A stretch of DNA of 64,000 bases from positions 1-64,000 of the forward strand of contig NZ_LECW02000012.1 of NCBI RefSeq assembly GCF_001042475.2, written 5' to 3'. Numbering within the stretch: position 1 is the first letter of the stretch; each line of letters begins with the position of its first letter. Positions 22,274 to 32,030 of this stretch are shown here, in pieces. This DNA is from Bacillus glycinifermentans. GTDB taxonomy: Bacteria; Bacillota; Bacilli; Bacillales; Bacillaceae. The notes beneath the pieces are model-generated. The model was not told the origin of the DNA and ran no database searches. It worked only from the letters and a program-made list of their open reading frames with translations. Both the position numbers and the translations under genes were made by a program.

Positions 22274-23755
22274 TCATCCCCCGCTTTGTGATTCCACGAT
22301 CTGCTTTATCCATTCCTTCACATCGACGATCCGCTTATATTTTGGCTTTGAATCGGTTCCGGCGATGATCATGGATACGAGCGAATCTTGCTCGTGGAGT
22401 GCGCCGTGGCTCGCGCCGCCGATGTGCGTCGGTGAACCTTCGCCGATGAATTCGCAGCCGGGCTTTGCGCTGACGATCAAATAGTCGCCTTCATGTGAAA
22501 AGCATGAGCTGTACAGTCTTGCCAAGGCATCGGGAAATTTTCCGTACGCTACGCTTGTTTCTGCAACCGTCAAATCGAGCACTTTGCCGTCGCCTTCCAA
22601 TGTCCACGATTGCCCGTATTCGTCCGCTCTATCGCCCCCCTGCTTGAATATCAGCTTTCCATCCCCTCCGCCTGATATCACCTCTACGGCATTCTTTTCA
22701 TTTTTCCAGGCGATGATGTCGATTCTTTCGTCCTCTTTAAGCTGTTCGGCAACCTGTTGCAGCGGCAGATTTTCATGATCCAGCGTGTAGATGAACGCCA
22801 TCCGTTCATTCACGGCCAGAACGATTTGATCATCAGATGTCACGCCTTTTTTCAGCTTTACGATTCGATAGCGATCCAAAAGACCCCTTAAGTCAATCAG
22901 CGCTACTTGTTTCTTTTCGCTGATCCACGATTGGCCGTTGTCCCCCAACACAATCCAGATGTTTTGCTTTAGCGCGTCTTCCCATGAACGGAAGCTGTTC
23001 AAAATCCTTTGTACATGGCTGTCGGCTTTTGCGACTCCTTTTACGTCGTTTCTCCCGTTTTTATGTACATGCTGGTCAAGGTCGGGAAAATATGCGAGAA
23101 CGAGCGGAGGGACTTGATTTAATCGGATCAGGTGTCTCAATTCGTTCGCTGTAAAGCGGTCATTGAATCCGAATTTTTTCAAAAGGGAAAGGTTTCCCGG
23201 ATTTATTTTTGAAAAACCTCCGTAAGAAAACAGCTGCGGCGCATTGATTTTCACGGTATGATTCAGCCCCGTCACCCAGGAAGCAAGTGCGGGAACATGC
23301 AGATAGGCGTCCCTGCTTCCCCTGTGCATGAGCGCATTGATCGAGCATGTTTCAATGCCGTTTTCGGCAAGCTCTTCATGAATCGTTTTCACCTGCTGAT
23401 TCAAGTGCATTTGATTCAAATTGTAGAAGATATCGCGTGATGATTGTTTGATGCCCAGTTTGATCAGCTCGCGGATATGGCTGCCGTAGTTGATGATCCG
23501 GTTTTCTTTCTTGTTGAACCAGACGAGGGCCGGCACCTTGTGGCGGTCGCTGTATACCCCCGTTAACAGCGAGCTGTCAACGGTGACCGACATTGTCGGA
23601 AACGGGCTGATGACGTCCGGTTCATAATGGCCGTTTTCAAGCAAAAATTTCATGGCGGGAGCCTGTCCGCTTTTAATCGCCCGGCTGAGAGGCTCGTGCA
23701 TAAGCGAATCGATCAGCAGCATGATGACAGATTTCTTTTTGTCTTCCGCTTCCAT
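22274..23755 (-). CDS. Alkaline phosphatase superfamily phosphodiesterase
   Basis: A 493-residue soluble protein of the type I phosphodiesterase/nucleotide pyrophosphatase group. The metal and nucleophile region is near the N-terminus: VIMLLIDSLMHEPLS (metal Asp) and SPFPTMSVTVDSSLLTG, with Thr as likely nucleophile. The second metal cluster is present in YFPDLDQHVHKNG and IVLGDNGQ, and the last His in GGASHGALHEQDSLVSMII. No signal peptide is visible, so it probably acts in the cytoplasm. It follows the glycosyltransferase gene by 31 bp and is likely cotranscribed with it. The substrate could be a phospholipid or polyol phosphate head group; this is inference. Confidence 0.8.
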   Translation of the reverse strand: MEAEDKKKSVIMLLIDSLMHEPLSRAIKSGQAPAMKFLLENGHYEPDVISPFPTMSVTVDSSLLTGVYSDRHKVPALVWFNKKENRIINYGSHIRELIKLGIKQSSRDIFYNLNQMHLNQQVKTIHEELAENGIETCSINALMHRGSRDAYLHVPALASWVTGLNHTVKINAPQLFSYGGFSKINPGNLSLLKKFGFNDRFTANELRHLIRLNQVPPLVLAYFPDLDQHVHKNGRNDVKGVAKADSHVQRILNSFRSWEDALKQNIWIVLGDNGQSWISEKKQVALIDLRGLLDRYRIVKLKKGVTSDDQIVLAVNERMAFIYTLDHENLPLQQVAEQLKEDERIDIIAWKNEKNAVEVISGGGDGKLIFKQGGDRADEYGQSWTLEGDGKVLDLTVAETSVAYGKFPDALARLYSSCFSHEGDYLIVSAKPGCEFIGEGSPTHIGGASHGALHEQDSLVSMIIAGTDSKPKYKRIVDVKEWIKQIVESQSGG

Positions 23756-23786
23756 AACCCTTATCTCCTTTCTCTCGCGGCCGATT

Positions 23787-24902
23787 CTATCTATTTGCCG
23801 CCATCATAATCTTTTCCAGTATTTCGCCGACGTCCCGTTCGGACGTTTCGTGTACGTATCGGCTGATGTTTAAGGAATGGCGGACGGTGCCGTCTCTCGA
23901 GCTTAAAAAGGATAGCAGCTGTTTTTCAATCGGTTCTTCTTTTCCCTTTTTCAGCTCCATGACAAGCCTTTTTTTCTTGAGAATGTTCAGGTTCATTTCC
24001 TCCTGCCCAGGCAGCGCATCATAAATGAAAACCGGCAGCCTTTTTTCAATGCATTCGCTGATCGTCACGCCCCCCGGTTTTGTAATGATTCCCGAAGCCT
24101 GCTCGTATAATCTGTTCATTTCGGCTTTGCTTTCGATATAAGGCAGCGGTTTGATGAAAGGATCGTTTGCGCTTTTCACATAGCGGTAGAGCTTTTCGTT
24201 TTTTCCGCATAATATGTGGTATACGGCGCTCCCTTGCGGCGAGAGCTCCCTCACCAGTTTAAAAATGCCGCCTACTCCCATGCTTCCTCCGGTGATGAGA
24301 ATGTTGTAGTGCGGTTGATTTCCCTCTTCTTCCATAAGCCCCGCAGCCGTTTTATACGAATGGTGGATCGGTATGCCGGTTAAAAAGATTTTTCCTTCAT
24401 CAACTCCTTCAGATATGAGCTGGTCTTTTATGTCTTTGATCGGCGCAAAATGATAATCGATATGTTCCCTTCCCCATATTCGGTTGACGAAAAAGTCCGT
24501 ATAGACATTCACAACGGTCAGCCCGGGATATTGAACTTTTAACCGATTGAGCAAATAGGAAGGCAGCGCATGCGTGCAAAATACAATATCGGGTTTTTTT
24601 TCAGCAATGATCTTCTGCATGTTCTTTAAAAACATCAGCTCATACATGTAATGGCGTTTTTTCGGGCGATGATTTCCGCACGCCAGGAGATGATAGACGG
24701 CGCTGTACACTTTCGGGAAATATTGGATCCACTTTAAGTATGCTGCGGAGGACATCCGTTCGACACGCCCGTACGCATATGAAAAAATATCGATTTTTTC
24801 GCATTGGTGCCCTTGGATGCCCGGATTTGTATGAAGCGAATCGGCAACGTGGTGATGGCCGGTCGAAATGCTGAGAAAAGGAAAAATCAGAATCGTTGTC
24901 AT
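23787..24902 (-). CDS. Glycosyltransferase of the MGDG synthase/UgtP type (YkoN-like)
   Basis: A 371-residue GT28-type glycosyltransferase. The N-terminus ILIFPFLSISTGHHHVADSL matches the glycolipid synthase start, and the C-terminal half has the sugar-nucleotide site: NILITGGSMGVGGI, and KPGGVTISECIEKRLPVFIYDALPGQEEMN. Relatives transfer glucose or galactose to diacylglycerol or similar lipids on the inner membrane face. The divergent ykoP and the nearby ykoQ suggest this is the counterpart of B. subtilis ykoN, but sequence identity was not measured. It is first in a unit with the phosphodiesterase gene. Confidence 0.8.
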   Translation of the reverse strand: MTTILIFPFLSISTGHHHVADSLHTNPGIQGHQCEKIDIFSYAYGRVERMSSAAYLKWIQYFPKVYSAVYHLLACGNHRPKKRHYMYELMFLKNMQKIIAEKKPDIVFCTHALPSYLLNRLKVQYPGLTVVNVYTDFFVNRIWGREHIDYHFAPIKDIKDQLISEGVDEGKIFLTGIPIHHSYKTAAGLMEEEGNQPHYNILITGGSMGVGGIFKLVRELSPQGSAVYHILCGKNEKLYRYVKSANDPFIKPLPYIESKAEMNRLYEQASGIITKPGGVTISECIEKRLPVFIYDALPGQEEMNLNILKKKRLVMELKKGKEEPIEKQLLSFLSSRDGTVRHSLNISRYVHETSERDVGEILEKIMMAANR

Positions 24903-24996
24903 CTCTATCCTCCATGAAATTGTTTTCCATTTATATTTTTCAAATAATCAAGGCAAAATATAAGTGCATTTTCTGAAATAAAAGGAAGGTGACGAC

Positions 24997-25545
24997 TTGA
25001 GAAGCTGTTTTTTGTCAATTTGGAGCGTGATTGACCCTTTTTATTATTTTTTTTCAAGACTGATGCTCATCGATAAAAGCCAATCAAACATTTTTCGCGT
25101 CCGCTTAACAAAATATAAAGGGATCGATGTGATATTAAGCGATGGAACGGTGATTAAAAAGAATGATGTTCTGATTAAAATTCATCTGCATAATATTAAA
25201 CTGATCAAGGAGATGCAGCATATTGAGAGTGCTGTCAGAAGAGGCCTTCTCATTTATCAAAAGACGTGTATTTCAATGCCGGCTTTAGCGAAATATGTCA
25301 ACGACCATCGGAAAGCGGACCAAATTAAAGGCATCATCGGCATTACGACGCTGCATAAAGGCGTGGAGAGACTCGGTTTCGAAGCCGTTGAGCCTGCCAA
25401 TCGGTTCTACCGTTTTTTTAAAAAGCTGACACAAATCCCGATTTTATATTTAACGACTTCTCAATTTTCTTTTCGCGGCATTCCCCCTTCCCGCTATTTG
25501 TTTATCTCTAAAGAAAAGCTGTTCAATTCCTATCTGCATAAATAA
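24997..25545 (+). CDS. ykoP: YkoP family protein
   Basis: A 182-residue protein starting with TTG at 24997 after AAGGAAGGTGA. It begins with a hydrophobic aromatic-rich segment (FLSIWSVIDPFYYFFSRLM) and continues with a soluble domain: LSDGTVIKKNDVLIKIHLHN and IKGIIGITTLHKGVERLGFEAVEP. It matches the YkoP family that accompanies YkoN and YkoQ in B. subtilis. The biochemical role is unknown; the neighbours point to lipid or envelope glycoside metabolism. It converges on ykoQ with a shared terminator. Confidence 0.8.
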   Translation: MRSCFLSIWSVIDPFYYFFSRLMLIDKSQSNIFRVRLTKYKGIDVILSDGTVIKKNDVLIKIHLHNIKLIKEMQHIESAVRRGLLIYQKTCISMPALAKYVNDHRKADQIKGIIGITTLHKGVERLGFEAVEPANRFYRFFKKLTQIPILYLTTSQFSFRGIPPSRYLFISKEKLFNSYLHK

Positions 25546-25577
25546 AAAAAGAGACTGATACGCCAGCCTCTTTTTTT
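25544..25577. terminator. Bidirectional terminator between ykoP and ykoQ
   Basis: AAAAAAGAG-a-CTG pairs with CAG-c-CTCTTTTTT around a short loop, with A and T runs for both directions. Confidence 0.8.
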
Positions 25578-26394
25578 ATGAAATATGGTGGAACGTCACT
25601 TCAGGACGGCTGCCAATGCGGATATTCGCTCCGGTCTGGCCCAGCCCTTCACTGATGTAAAACGGTTTGTTATGAAGATAGTGAAGCCCTTTGATCATGT
25701 TCATGCGGACGAGCTTTCCCATTTTGACAAGGTGATAAGGCTTCGGCCAATGGATCTGTCCGCCGTGAAAATGTCCTGATAGAAGATAGTCAAAATGAAA
25801 GTCCTTCATCTCAAGGACTACGTTTGGATCATGCGTCAGTACGAGACGATAGCCGTCCTTTACCCCTTTGTAGGAGTCGGTGATATTGCTTCTGTTCGTA
25901 CTGTAATCATCGATGCCGATAATGTTCAGCGTCTCGCCGCCGACTTGAACGGAGACATTGTTGTTTTGAAGGGTGACACACCCGTTTTCCTCCAATACGC
26001 GTTTCAGCTTTTCGAAGTGTTCGCCTTTCAGGATATAGTCATGGTTTCCGAATACGGCGTACATGCCATAGGCGGGTTTGAGCTTCTGAAGAGCTTTCAA
26101 GTAGTTTGCAAGTTTAGGAATATTTCTTTTTCGATCGAGAAAATCGCCGGTTAACGCGATCAAATCGACTTGTTTTTTCTTTGCAAGGTCAAGAATCTGC
26201 TTCGGTGAAATCGAAATGTTTTCTAAATGAAGATCTGACAGATGAAGAATGTTGAGCTTTTTCTTGAAAGTGTCGCCTTTTGCCCGATCGACAGATATGG
26301 TGTTGACTTTCACATCTTTCGTATTGTGATTTGCTTTATATAAAAAAGGAACTAATCCTATGATCAACAATAAAAAAACAACAGCAAAAAACAT
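25576..26394 (-). CDS. ykoQ: Membrane-anchored metallophosphoesterase YkoQ
   Basis: A 272-residue calcineurin-type phosphoesterase with one N-terminal membrane helix (FFAVVFLLLIIGLVPFLY), so the catalytic domain probably faces outside. Metal-binding motifs follow in order: LHLSDLHLE, LTGDFLD, VFGNHDYI, LTHDPN and LSGHFHGGQI, all complete. Relatives include UDP-2,3-diacylglucosamine hydrolase-like and phospholipid-head-group phosphatases. The neighbouring glycosyltransferase and phosphodiesterase make a lipid or cell-wall substrate plausible. The ATG at 26394 is followed by a normal signal anchor. Confidence 0.85.
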   Translation of the reverse strand: MFFAVVFLLLIIGLVPFLYKANHNTKDVKVNTISVDRAKGDTFKKKLNILHLSDLHLENISISPKQILDLAKKKQVDLIALTGDFLDRKRNIPKLANYLKALQKLKPAYGMYAVFGNHDYILKGEHFEKLKRVLEENGCVTLQNNNVSVQVGGETLNIIGIDDYSTNRSNITDSYKGVKDGYRLVLTHDPNVVLEMKDFHFDYLLSGHFHGGQIHWPKPYHLVKMGKLVRMNMIKGLHYLHNKPFYISEGLGQTGANIRIGSRPEVTFHHIS

Positions 26395-26484
26395 TTCAAT
26401 ATCTCCTCCCTCCTACAAGTATAGTAAGTCAGGAGGCTGTTTAACAGTGGGAAATATTAGGATACGAATCTATTGACCTATATA

Positions 26485-26514
26485 AAAACCGATTTCGTAA
26501 ACGAAATCGGTTTT
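26485..26514. terminator. Bidirectional terminator upstream of ykoQ and after uppP
   Basis: AAAACCGATTTCG pairs perfectly with CGAAATCGGTTTT around TAAA. Confidence 0.88.
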
Positions 26515-26581
26515 GCATTCGAAGAAAGCCCGCCGCAGCAGCATTCTTCTTACAGCCTGATGCGGGATGATCTTCCATCTC

Positions 26582-27412
26582 TTACAGAAATAAAGCAAAT
26601 AATACGATCCCTAAAATGATCCGATAGATGGCAAACGGAACAAGTTTAATTTTGTTGATCAATTTAAGGAAGAAACGGACGACAAACAGAGCAACAATAA
26701 AAGCGCTGATAAACCCGGCGATAAAAAACGGCAGAAGATCCGTGCTGAGATATTCCCAGTTTTTGACCAATGACAACAGGCTTGCCCCCGCCATGATCGG
26801 CATCGCCATTATAAACGTAAAATCTGAGGCCGCCCTGTGGTTTAATCCGAAGATGACGCCGCCGGAAATCGTCGAGCCTGATCTTGAAAAGCCCGGCCAA
26901 AGGGCGAGACATTGGAAGAGTCCGATGCCGAACGCCTGTTTATAGGTGATCCGGTCGACTGAATCTGTGGCAGGTTTTCTTTTGTTGATCCAGTCGGCGG
27001 CAAGCATCAGCACGGCCCCTGCGATCAGGCCGAATGCCACCGTCTTGACGGAGAACAGATGCTCGTCAATATAATCTTCGAATAGAAATCCTAATACCGC
27101 CGCGGGAACGAGTCCGACCGCGATTTGGGCGATCGTCAGGCGGCTCCCTTCTTTTTGGGCTTCCGTTATGTTTTTCTTCATTCCAAGCAGATTAAGAATC
27201 CTGTCTTTAAACACAATGGCGACGGCCAGAATCGAGCCGAGCTGAATGACGACTTTAAAGGTATTCGCCGCTTCCGGAGTCAAGAGCTCCTTTGACTTCA
27301 GCCAGAGATCATCGACGATGATCATATGGCCTGTAGAAGAAACGGGCGCATATTCCGTCAAACCTTCAACGATTCCTAAAATGACTGCAACAATGATATC
27401 CCAAATATTCAT
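26582..27412 (-). CDS. uppP: Undecaprenyl-diphosphatase UppP/BacA
   Basis: UppP removes a phosphate from undecaprenyl diphosphate so that the lipid carrier for cell-wall synthesis can be reused; excess gives bacitracin resistance. The 276-residue integral membrane protein has both catalytic motifs, GIVEGLTEYAPVSSTGH and ALWPGFSRSGSTISGG, and the typical helix pattern. It corresponds in position to B. subtilis yubB, next to yubA. ATG at 27412 is preceded by GAAGGGAAGG. Confidence 0.96.
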   Translation of the reverse strand: MNIWDIIVAVILGIVEGLTEYAPVSSTGHMIIVDDLWLKSKELLTPEAANTFKVVIQLGSILAVAIVFKDRILNLLGMKKNITEAQKEGSRLTIAQIAVGLVPAAVLGFLFEDYIDEHLFSVKTVAFGLIAGAVLMLAADWINKRKPATDSVDRITYKQAFGIGLFQCLALWPGFSRSGSTISGGVIFGLNHRAASDFTFIMAMPIMAGASLLSLVKNWEYLSTDLLPFFIAGFISAFIVALFVVRFFLKLINKIKLVPFAIYRIILGIVLFALFL

Positions 27413-27513
27413 AAGTCCTTCCCTTCGCTTGACACGCTTCTTTGTGCCGAAATTTTTAAAACTTGTCTCTTATAGGCATTTATATATGTTTGAACGGCGT
27501 TTATGCCGATGAA

Positions 27514-28665
27514 TTATGCGTTGTCCCCGTTCGCTTTTTCATAAAGGTCTGAACGCTGTTTAAACCAGTCAAATAAATGCGTGATCACCACTTTGATGAC
27601 GGCGTATCCCGGAATGGCAAGGATCACGCCGATGACGCCGAACAGCTTGGCTGACGTCAAAAGCACAAAAATGATCGTAACCGGATGGATGTGCAGATTT
27701 TTCCCCATAATCTGCGGAGAAATGAATTTCCCTTCAAACAGCTGGACAACGGTCCAGACGATGATCAGCTTCACGAGCATGAACGGAGATGTGACCAAAG
27801 CGATAATAATCGCCGGCGTGATCGCGATCGTCGGGCCCAAATACGGGACGATGCTCGTACAGGCAGCAACAAGCGCGAGCAGTGAAGCATAATCGAGCCC
27901 GATGATCAAATAACCGATGAACAACAGGCATCCGATGCAAAAGCTGACAATGATCTGTCCCCTGATATAGGAACTCAGGCGGTGATTCATTTCCGACATG
28001 ACGACATACGTCTGCTCCCGCAGACGGGTCGGGACAAATTTTAAGATAAACAGCGGCAGCTTTTTACCGTCTTTTAATAAATAAAACAGGATAAACGGTA
28101 CCGTCACAATGGAAATCACGATTTCCGTCACGGCGCCGATGAAGGTTCCGACGCCTGTAAATGTACTGTTTAATATCGTGCTCGCCTGATCGGATACTTT
28201 GCTGGCCAAATCCGTCAAGTTGATGTTCAGCGTTTGCTGGGCCTGGTTGAAAAACTGGCTTCCGATCAGCTGTTTCATTTGGTCTTCGACAATATGGACA
28301 TACCTTGGAAAATTGTCGACAAGGCTCGTGATCTGTTCTTTCAAAAGCGGAATCACCGAGACGATCGAGATCGTAATAAGCCCGATAATCACGATATACA
28401 GAAGAAGGATCGAATAAATCCTTTTTACCTTTTTCCGTTCTAAAAAATCGACGATCGGATTCAGCAGATAATAGGCGACACCCGTCAGCACAACGGGCAG
28501 GGCGACCGTTTCAACCAAAACGATAAAAGGAGTGAAAATAAAAGACGCTTTCGTAAATACTAAGATGTTCAATCCGATCAGCAGCAGGACGAGCAAAAAC
28601 AGCACGAATTTGTTGTCTAAAAAGAACTGTTTAAACCTGCCGCCCCACATATGCAAAGAGTTCAT
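27514..28665 (-). CDS. yubA: AI-2E family transporter YubA
   Basis: A 383-residue membrane protein of the AI-2E exporter (UPF0118/PerM) family. About eight helices are visible, including [39 protein letters not shown] with the family's conserved PIVDFLE region, [21 protein letters not shown] and [21 protein letters not shown]. Substrates of most members are unknown; some export ions. It lies upstream of uppP in the same direction (about 100 bp) and divergent from yulF, the same order as in B. subtilis. Confidence 0.9.
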   Translation of the reverse strand: MNSLHMWGGRFKQFFLDNKFVLFLLVLLLIGLNILVFTKASFIFTPFIVLVETVALPVVLTGVAYYLLNPIVDFLERKKVKRIYSILLLYIVIIGLITISIVSVIPLLKEQITSLVDNFPRYVHIVEDQMKQLIGSQFFNQAQQTLNINLTDLASKVSDQASTILNSTFTGVGTFIGAVTEIVISIVTVPFILFYLLKDGKKLPLFILKFVPTRLREQTYVVMSEMNHRLSSYIRGQIIVSFCIGCLLFIGYLIIGLDYASLLALVAACTSIVPYLGPTIAITPAIIIALVTSPFMLVKLIIVWTVVQLFEGKFISPQIMGKNLHIHPVTIIFVLLTSAKLFGVIGVILAIPGYAVIKVVITHLFDWFKQRSDLYEKANGDNA

Positions 28666-28881
28666 GGCGATCCTCCATTATATTTGATCTTTTTTATAAA
28701 TTGTACACTATTCCTCCTATACTGAAAAATAAAATCCGTATGCATTTTGGTCTTTTTTTCCGCTTTTACCTTTATACATATACGACGCAGCTTCTTCATT
28801 TTTGCCGCTCCCTTTGCCCGCGCTTGTCCGGCATTTACGGTATAATATGAAGTATAGCAAAGCGAAAGGGAGAGATTTGAT

Positions 28882-29868
28882 ATGGTACGGTTTGGGGTTA
28901 TCGGGACCAATTGGATTACAGACCGCTTTCTTGAAGCGGCCGGAATGGCGGACGATTTTCAGTTCACTTCCGTGTATTCCAGGTCGGAGGAGCGCGGCCG
29001 GCTGTTCGCCCAAAAATACGGCGTTACGGCGGTTTTTACAGATGCTGAAGAAATGGCGAAAAGCGATCTGATTGACGCTGTCTATATCGCTAGTCCGAAC
29101 TCCTTGCATAAAGAACAAGCAATCATGTTCATGGAAAACGGAAAGCACGTGTTGTGCGAAAAACCGCTGGCATCCAATGTGAAAGAGGCCGAAGCAATGG
29201 TGAAAACCGCACAGATCCAAAAGGTCGCTTTTATGGAAGCGATGAAAACGACATTTCTGCCAAACTTTACAAACATCATCGACCATTTGCCGCGAATCGG
29301 AAAAATCCGCCGCTTTACGGCCAGCTATTGCCAATATTCTTCACGGTATGACGCGTATAAAAGCGGAACCGTGTTAAATGCGTTTAATCCCGCTTTTTCA
29401 AACGGCTCGCTGATGGATATCGGCGTTTATTGCGTCCATCCGGCGGTTGTCCTGTTCGGAAAGCCGCTCGAAGTCAAAGCAAACGGTCTGATTCTCGAGT
29501 CAGGCGCCGACGGGGAAGGGACGGTTCTGTTAACATATCCGGAGCATGAAGCCGTTTTGATGCATTCGAAAATATCCAATTCCTTCATGCCGGCTGAAAT
29601 TCAAGGGGAAGACGGGTCAATCGTTATCGATAAGATCCACCGCCCTGAAAAAGTCGAAATCCGCTACCGTGACGGAAGAGTCGAAGATATTACGGTTTCG
29701 GACGAAAAACCGGCCATGTTTTACGAAATAGAGGAGTTCATCAGTCTAATCAAACAGGGCCGGCTTGAATCCCGGCTGAATACGTTCGAACGCTCCCTTG
29801 CCACGTTATCCGTCATGGATGAAGCACGGAAACAGATCGGCCTCGTTTTCCCCGCCGATCAAGCATGA
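28882..29868 (+). CDS. iolU: scyllo-Inositol 2-dehydrogenase (NADP-dependent) YulF/IolU
   Basis: A 328-residue Gfo/Idh/MocA oxidoreductase. The N-terminal Rossmann fold (MVRFGVIGTNWITDRFLEAA) and the substrate-domain motif with the family Lys in HVLCEKPLASN are clear, as is LMDIGVYCVHPAVVLFG. In B. subtilis the gene at this position, yulF (iolU), encodes an NADP-dependent dehydrogenase reducing scyllo-inosose. The ATG follows GGGAGAGATTTG. It is divergent from yubA and converges with the chemoreceptor genes across a strong terminator. Confidence 0.88.
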   Translation: MVRFGVIGTNWITDRFLEAAGMADDFQFTSVYSRSEERGRLFAQKYGVTAVFTDAEEMAKSDLIDAVYIASPNSLHKEQAIMFMENGKHVLCEKPLASNVKEAEAMVKTAQIQKVAFMEAMKTTFLPNFTNIIDHLPRIGKIRRFTASYCQYSSRYDAYKSGTVLNAFNPAFSNGSLMDIGVYCVHPAVVLFGKPLEVKANGLILESGADGEGTVLLTYPEHEAVLMHSKISNSFMPAEIQGEDGSIVIDKIHRPEKVEIRYRDGRVEDITVSDEKPAMFYEIEEFISLIKQGRLESRLNTFERSLATLSVMDEARKQIGLVFPADQA

Positions 29869-29882
29869 TCAGCCTGAAGAAA

Positions 29883-29915
29883 AGGCTGCCGGAAACAAGT
29901 CCGGCAGCCCTTTTT
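29883..29915. terminator. Terminator between iolU and the chemoreceptor pseudogene
   Basis: GGCTGCCGG pairs with CCGGCAGCC, followed by TTTTT on the plus strand. Confidence 0.88.
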
Positions 29916-29916
29916 G

Positions 29917-31901
29917 CTATTCAATTTTAAATTTTGTCGTTAAATCGCGGAGCTCTTCCGCCATTTGTTCAAGCGTTGCCGCGGACGAACTGATCTCTTC
30001 CATTGAAGCGAGCTGTTCTTCCGCCGAGGCGGCGATATCCTGAATGCTGCCCGAGCTTTCCCTTGAAACATCGGCAATCTCCTCAACGGCTCCTGCGACT
30101 TCCTCAGACCCTGCTGACAGCTGTTCAACAGCCGCGTTCATGTCCTTTAGCTTTTCGGCGATTTCGTTCGTCATATTGTAGATTTGCTTAAAGCTTTTGT
30201 CCGTTTCGTCCGTAATCGTAAGCCCGGACTGAACTTCGCGGTTGACGGCCTGGAACATGTCAAGCGATTTTCCGATCTCCTGAACGATTTCCTGAATGAG
30301 GCCTTCGATTTCCTTTGCAGAGGATGCCGATTGTTCTGCCAGCTTGCGCACTTCTTCAGCTACGACCGAGAAGCCGCGTCCGGCTTCGCCGGCTCTTGCC
30401 GCTTCAATCGCGGCATTGAGCGCCAATAGATTCGTTTGATCTGCAATGCCGTTGATCACTCTAAGAATGGCCGTAATATCTTTTGACTTTCCTTCAAGTC
30501 CTTTGACGACAGATTCCGCCTGTTTCACGGACTGATCGATTGAATTCATCTGTCCGACCGTTTGCTGGACGAGATCTCCTCCCGTACCTGCGATTTGCGT
30601 CGATTGTACGGACGAATCGGTAATCGCAGCGGAAACTTTAGACATTTCGAGCAGTCTGTTGTTCATCTCAGTCAGCTGCTGAGAGCTTGTTTCGACCTTC
30701 TCGCTTTGGCTTTCATTTCCGTTTGAAAATTGTTCGATCGCCATAGTAATGTGCTCTGTCGCTTTGCTCGTCTGATCTGCGCTTGCGGTCAGCTGTTCTG
30801 AAGAAGAAGCCACATTTTCCACGGACGTTTGGATAACGCCGATCAGCGAGCGCAATGATTCAGCCATTTCATTAAAGCTCATGCCGAGCTGTCCAATTTC
30901 GTTTTTGGAACGGACGTTGATGTTTTGCGTGAGATCGCCGCCGCTGATGCTTTTCGCCGAAGAAACGAGCTCGCTTAACGGTCCTGTGATCGATCTGATA
31001 ATGAAGAACATCAGGATGATGCCCGCTGCGATGCTAACGGCCAGCGTGATAAGAGCGGCATGCAGAACAGGCTGGGACGCTTCTTCGATTTCATTCGTAT
31101 ACATCGTACCGCCGATCTTCCAGCCCGTCAGCTTGTTGTCGCAAAAGCCATCTGCTTGTCGCCGTCCAGGTTGAATTTAGCGATGCCTTCGTCTTTTGCA
31201 TACATTTGCTTGGACCAGCTGCTGTCTCCAATATCTGTGCCGGCTTCCTTCGTCGGATGGGCAACGAACTTTTTGTCGGCGCTTGTGATAAAGGCGTAGC
31301 CTTTTTTCCCGATTTGGACGCGGTCGGTTGCTTTAATCAGCGCTTCAATCTTCATATTGACCGCCACAACCCCGGAGCCGTCTGACGTTTGCTTGGCGAT
31401 TGTGACGACCAGCGTTCCGGTTGACGCTGTCTTATAAGGATTTGTAACGACCACTTTTCCTTTATTTGCAACGGCTTGCTTATACCAGTCCCGATCAACC
31501 GGATTATAGCCGCTCGGCATCTCCTGAAACGGATAGCGGACGAACAGCCCGTCTTTTGATCCGGCGAAAATGCCTTCAACATCTTGATTCAACTCGGTGT
31601 ACTGTTCAAATTTTGCTTTTAAAGTGGCGTTGCCTTTCTCTTTAAACGTACTTTCTTTAATCCAGTCGCTGAAGTAGGATATAGCCGTCGATTTCTGGCT
31701 GATATTCTGATCGATAATGTCATTGAGCTGTTTTACGTTTTCTCGGGCATTGCTCATGATTTCTGTATCAAGCGTACTGCTGGCTGTATGATAGGCGCTG
31801 TAAGAGAGCACGATAATAGGAATGGTTAAAATTAACAAAAATGAAAGAATTAATTTCTTTGCAATTGAGGGACGTTTGATCCAATTTATCATTTTTGACA
31901 T
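29917..31901 (-). pseudogene. Methyl-accepting chemotaxis protein, disrupted by a one-base deletion
   Basis: Two frames together form a chemoreceptor like its two neighbours. The first part (31128-31901) holds the first membrane helix and a dCache sensor ([33 protein letters not shown]) and stops at KQMAFATTS. The second part (29917-31104) carries the second helix, HAMP domain and signalling tip ([30 protein letters not shown]). In the intact paralogue the junction reads [14 protein letters not shown]. Adding one base at 31136-31137 (TT to TTT on the plus strand) restores [10 protein letters not shown] and gives exactly 661 residues, the length of both neighbours. B. subtilis has tlpB in the equivalent place; identity not measured. 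Sequence error is possible. Confidence 0.88.
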
Positions 31902-31934
31902 ATTCTTGTTGACCCCTTTTCTTTTATATTTTTA

Positions 31935-31942
31935 ATATCGGA
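31935..31942 (-). promoter_or_regulatory. Sigma-D-like -10 box of the disrupted chemoreceptor gene
   Basis: TCCGATAT on the minus strand, followed by TAA, one base from the sigma-D -10 consensus GCCGATAT, 34 bp upstream of the start codon. The -35 is less clear. Confidence 0.6.
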
Positions 31943-31996
31943 TTCTTATAAAAAACTTTTTATTGATTTTTTAATTTTTTATAATCGAGGTTCGCC

Positions 31997-32028
31997 AAAA
32001 AAACACCCGGGGAACGCCCGGGTGTTTT
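31997..32028 (-). terminator. Terminator of the middle chemoreceptor gene
   Basis: AACACCCGGG pairs with CCCGGGTGTT around a 5-base loop; T residues follow on the minus strand. Confidence 0.85.
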
Positions 32029-32030
32029 CG

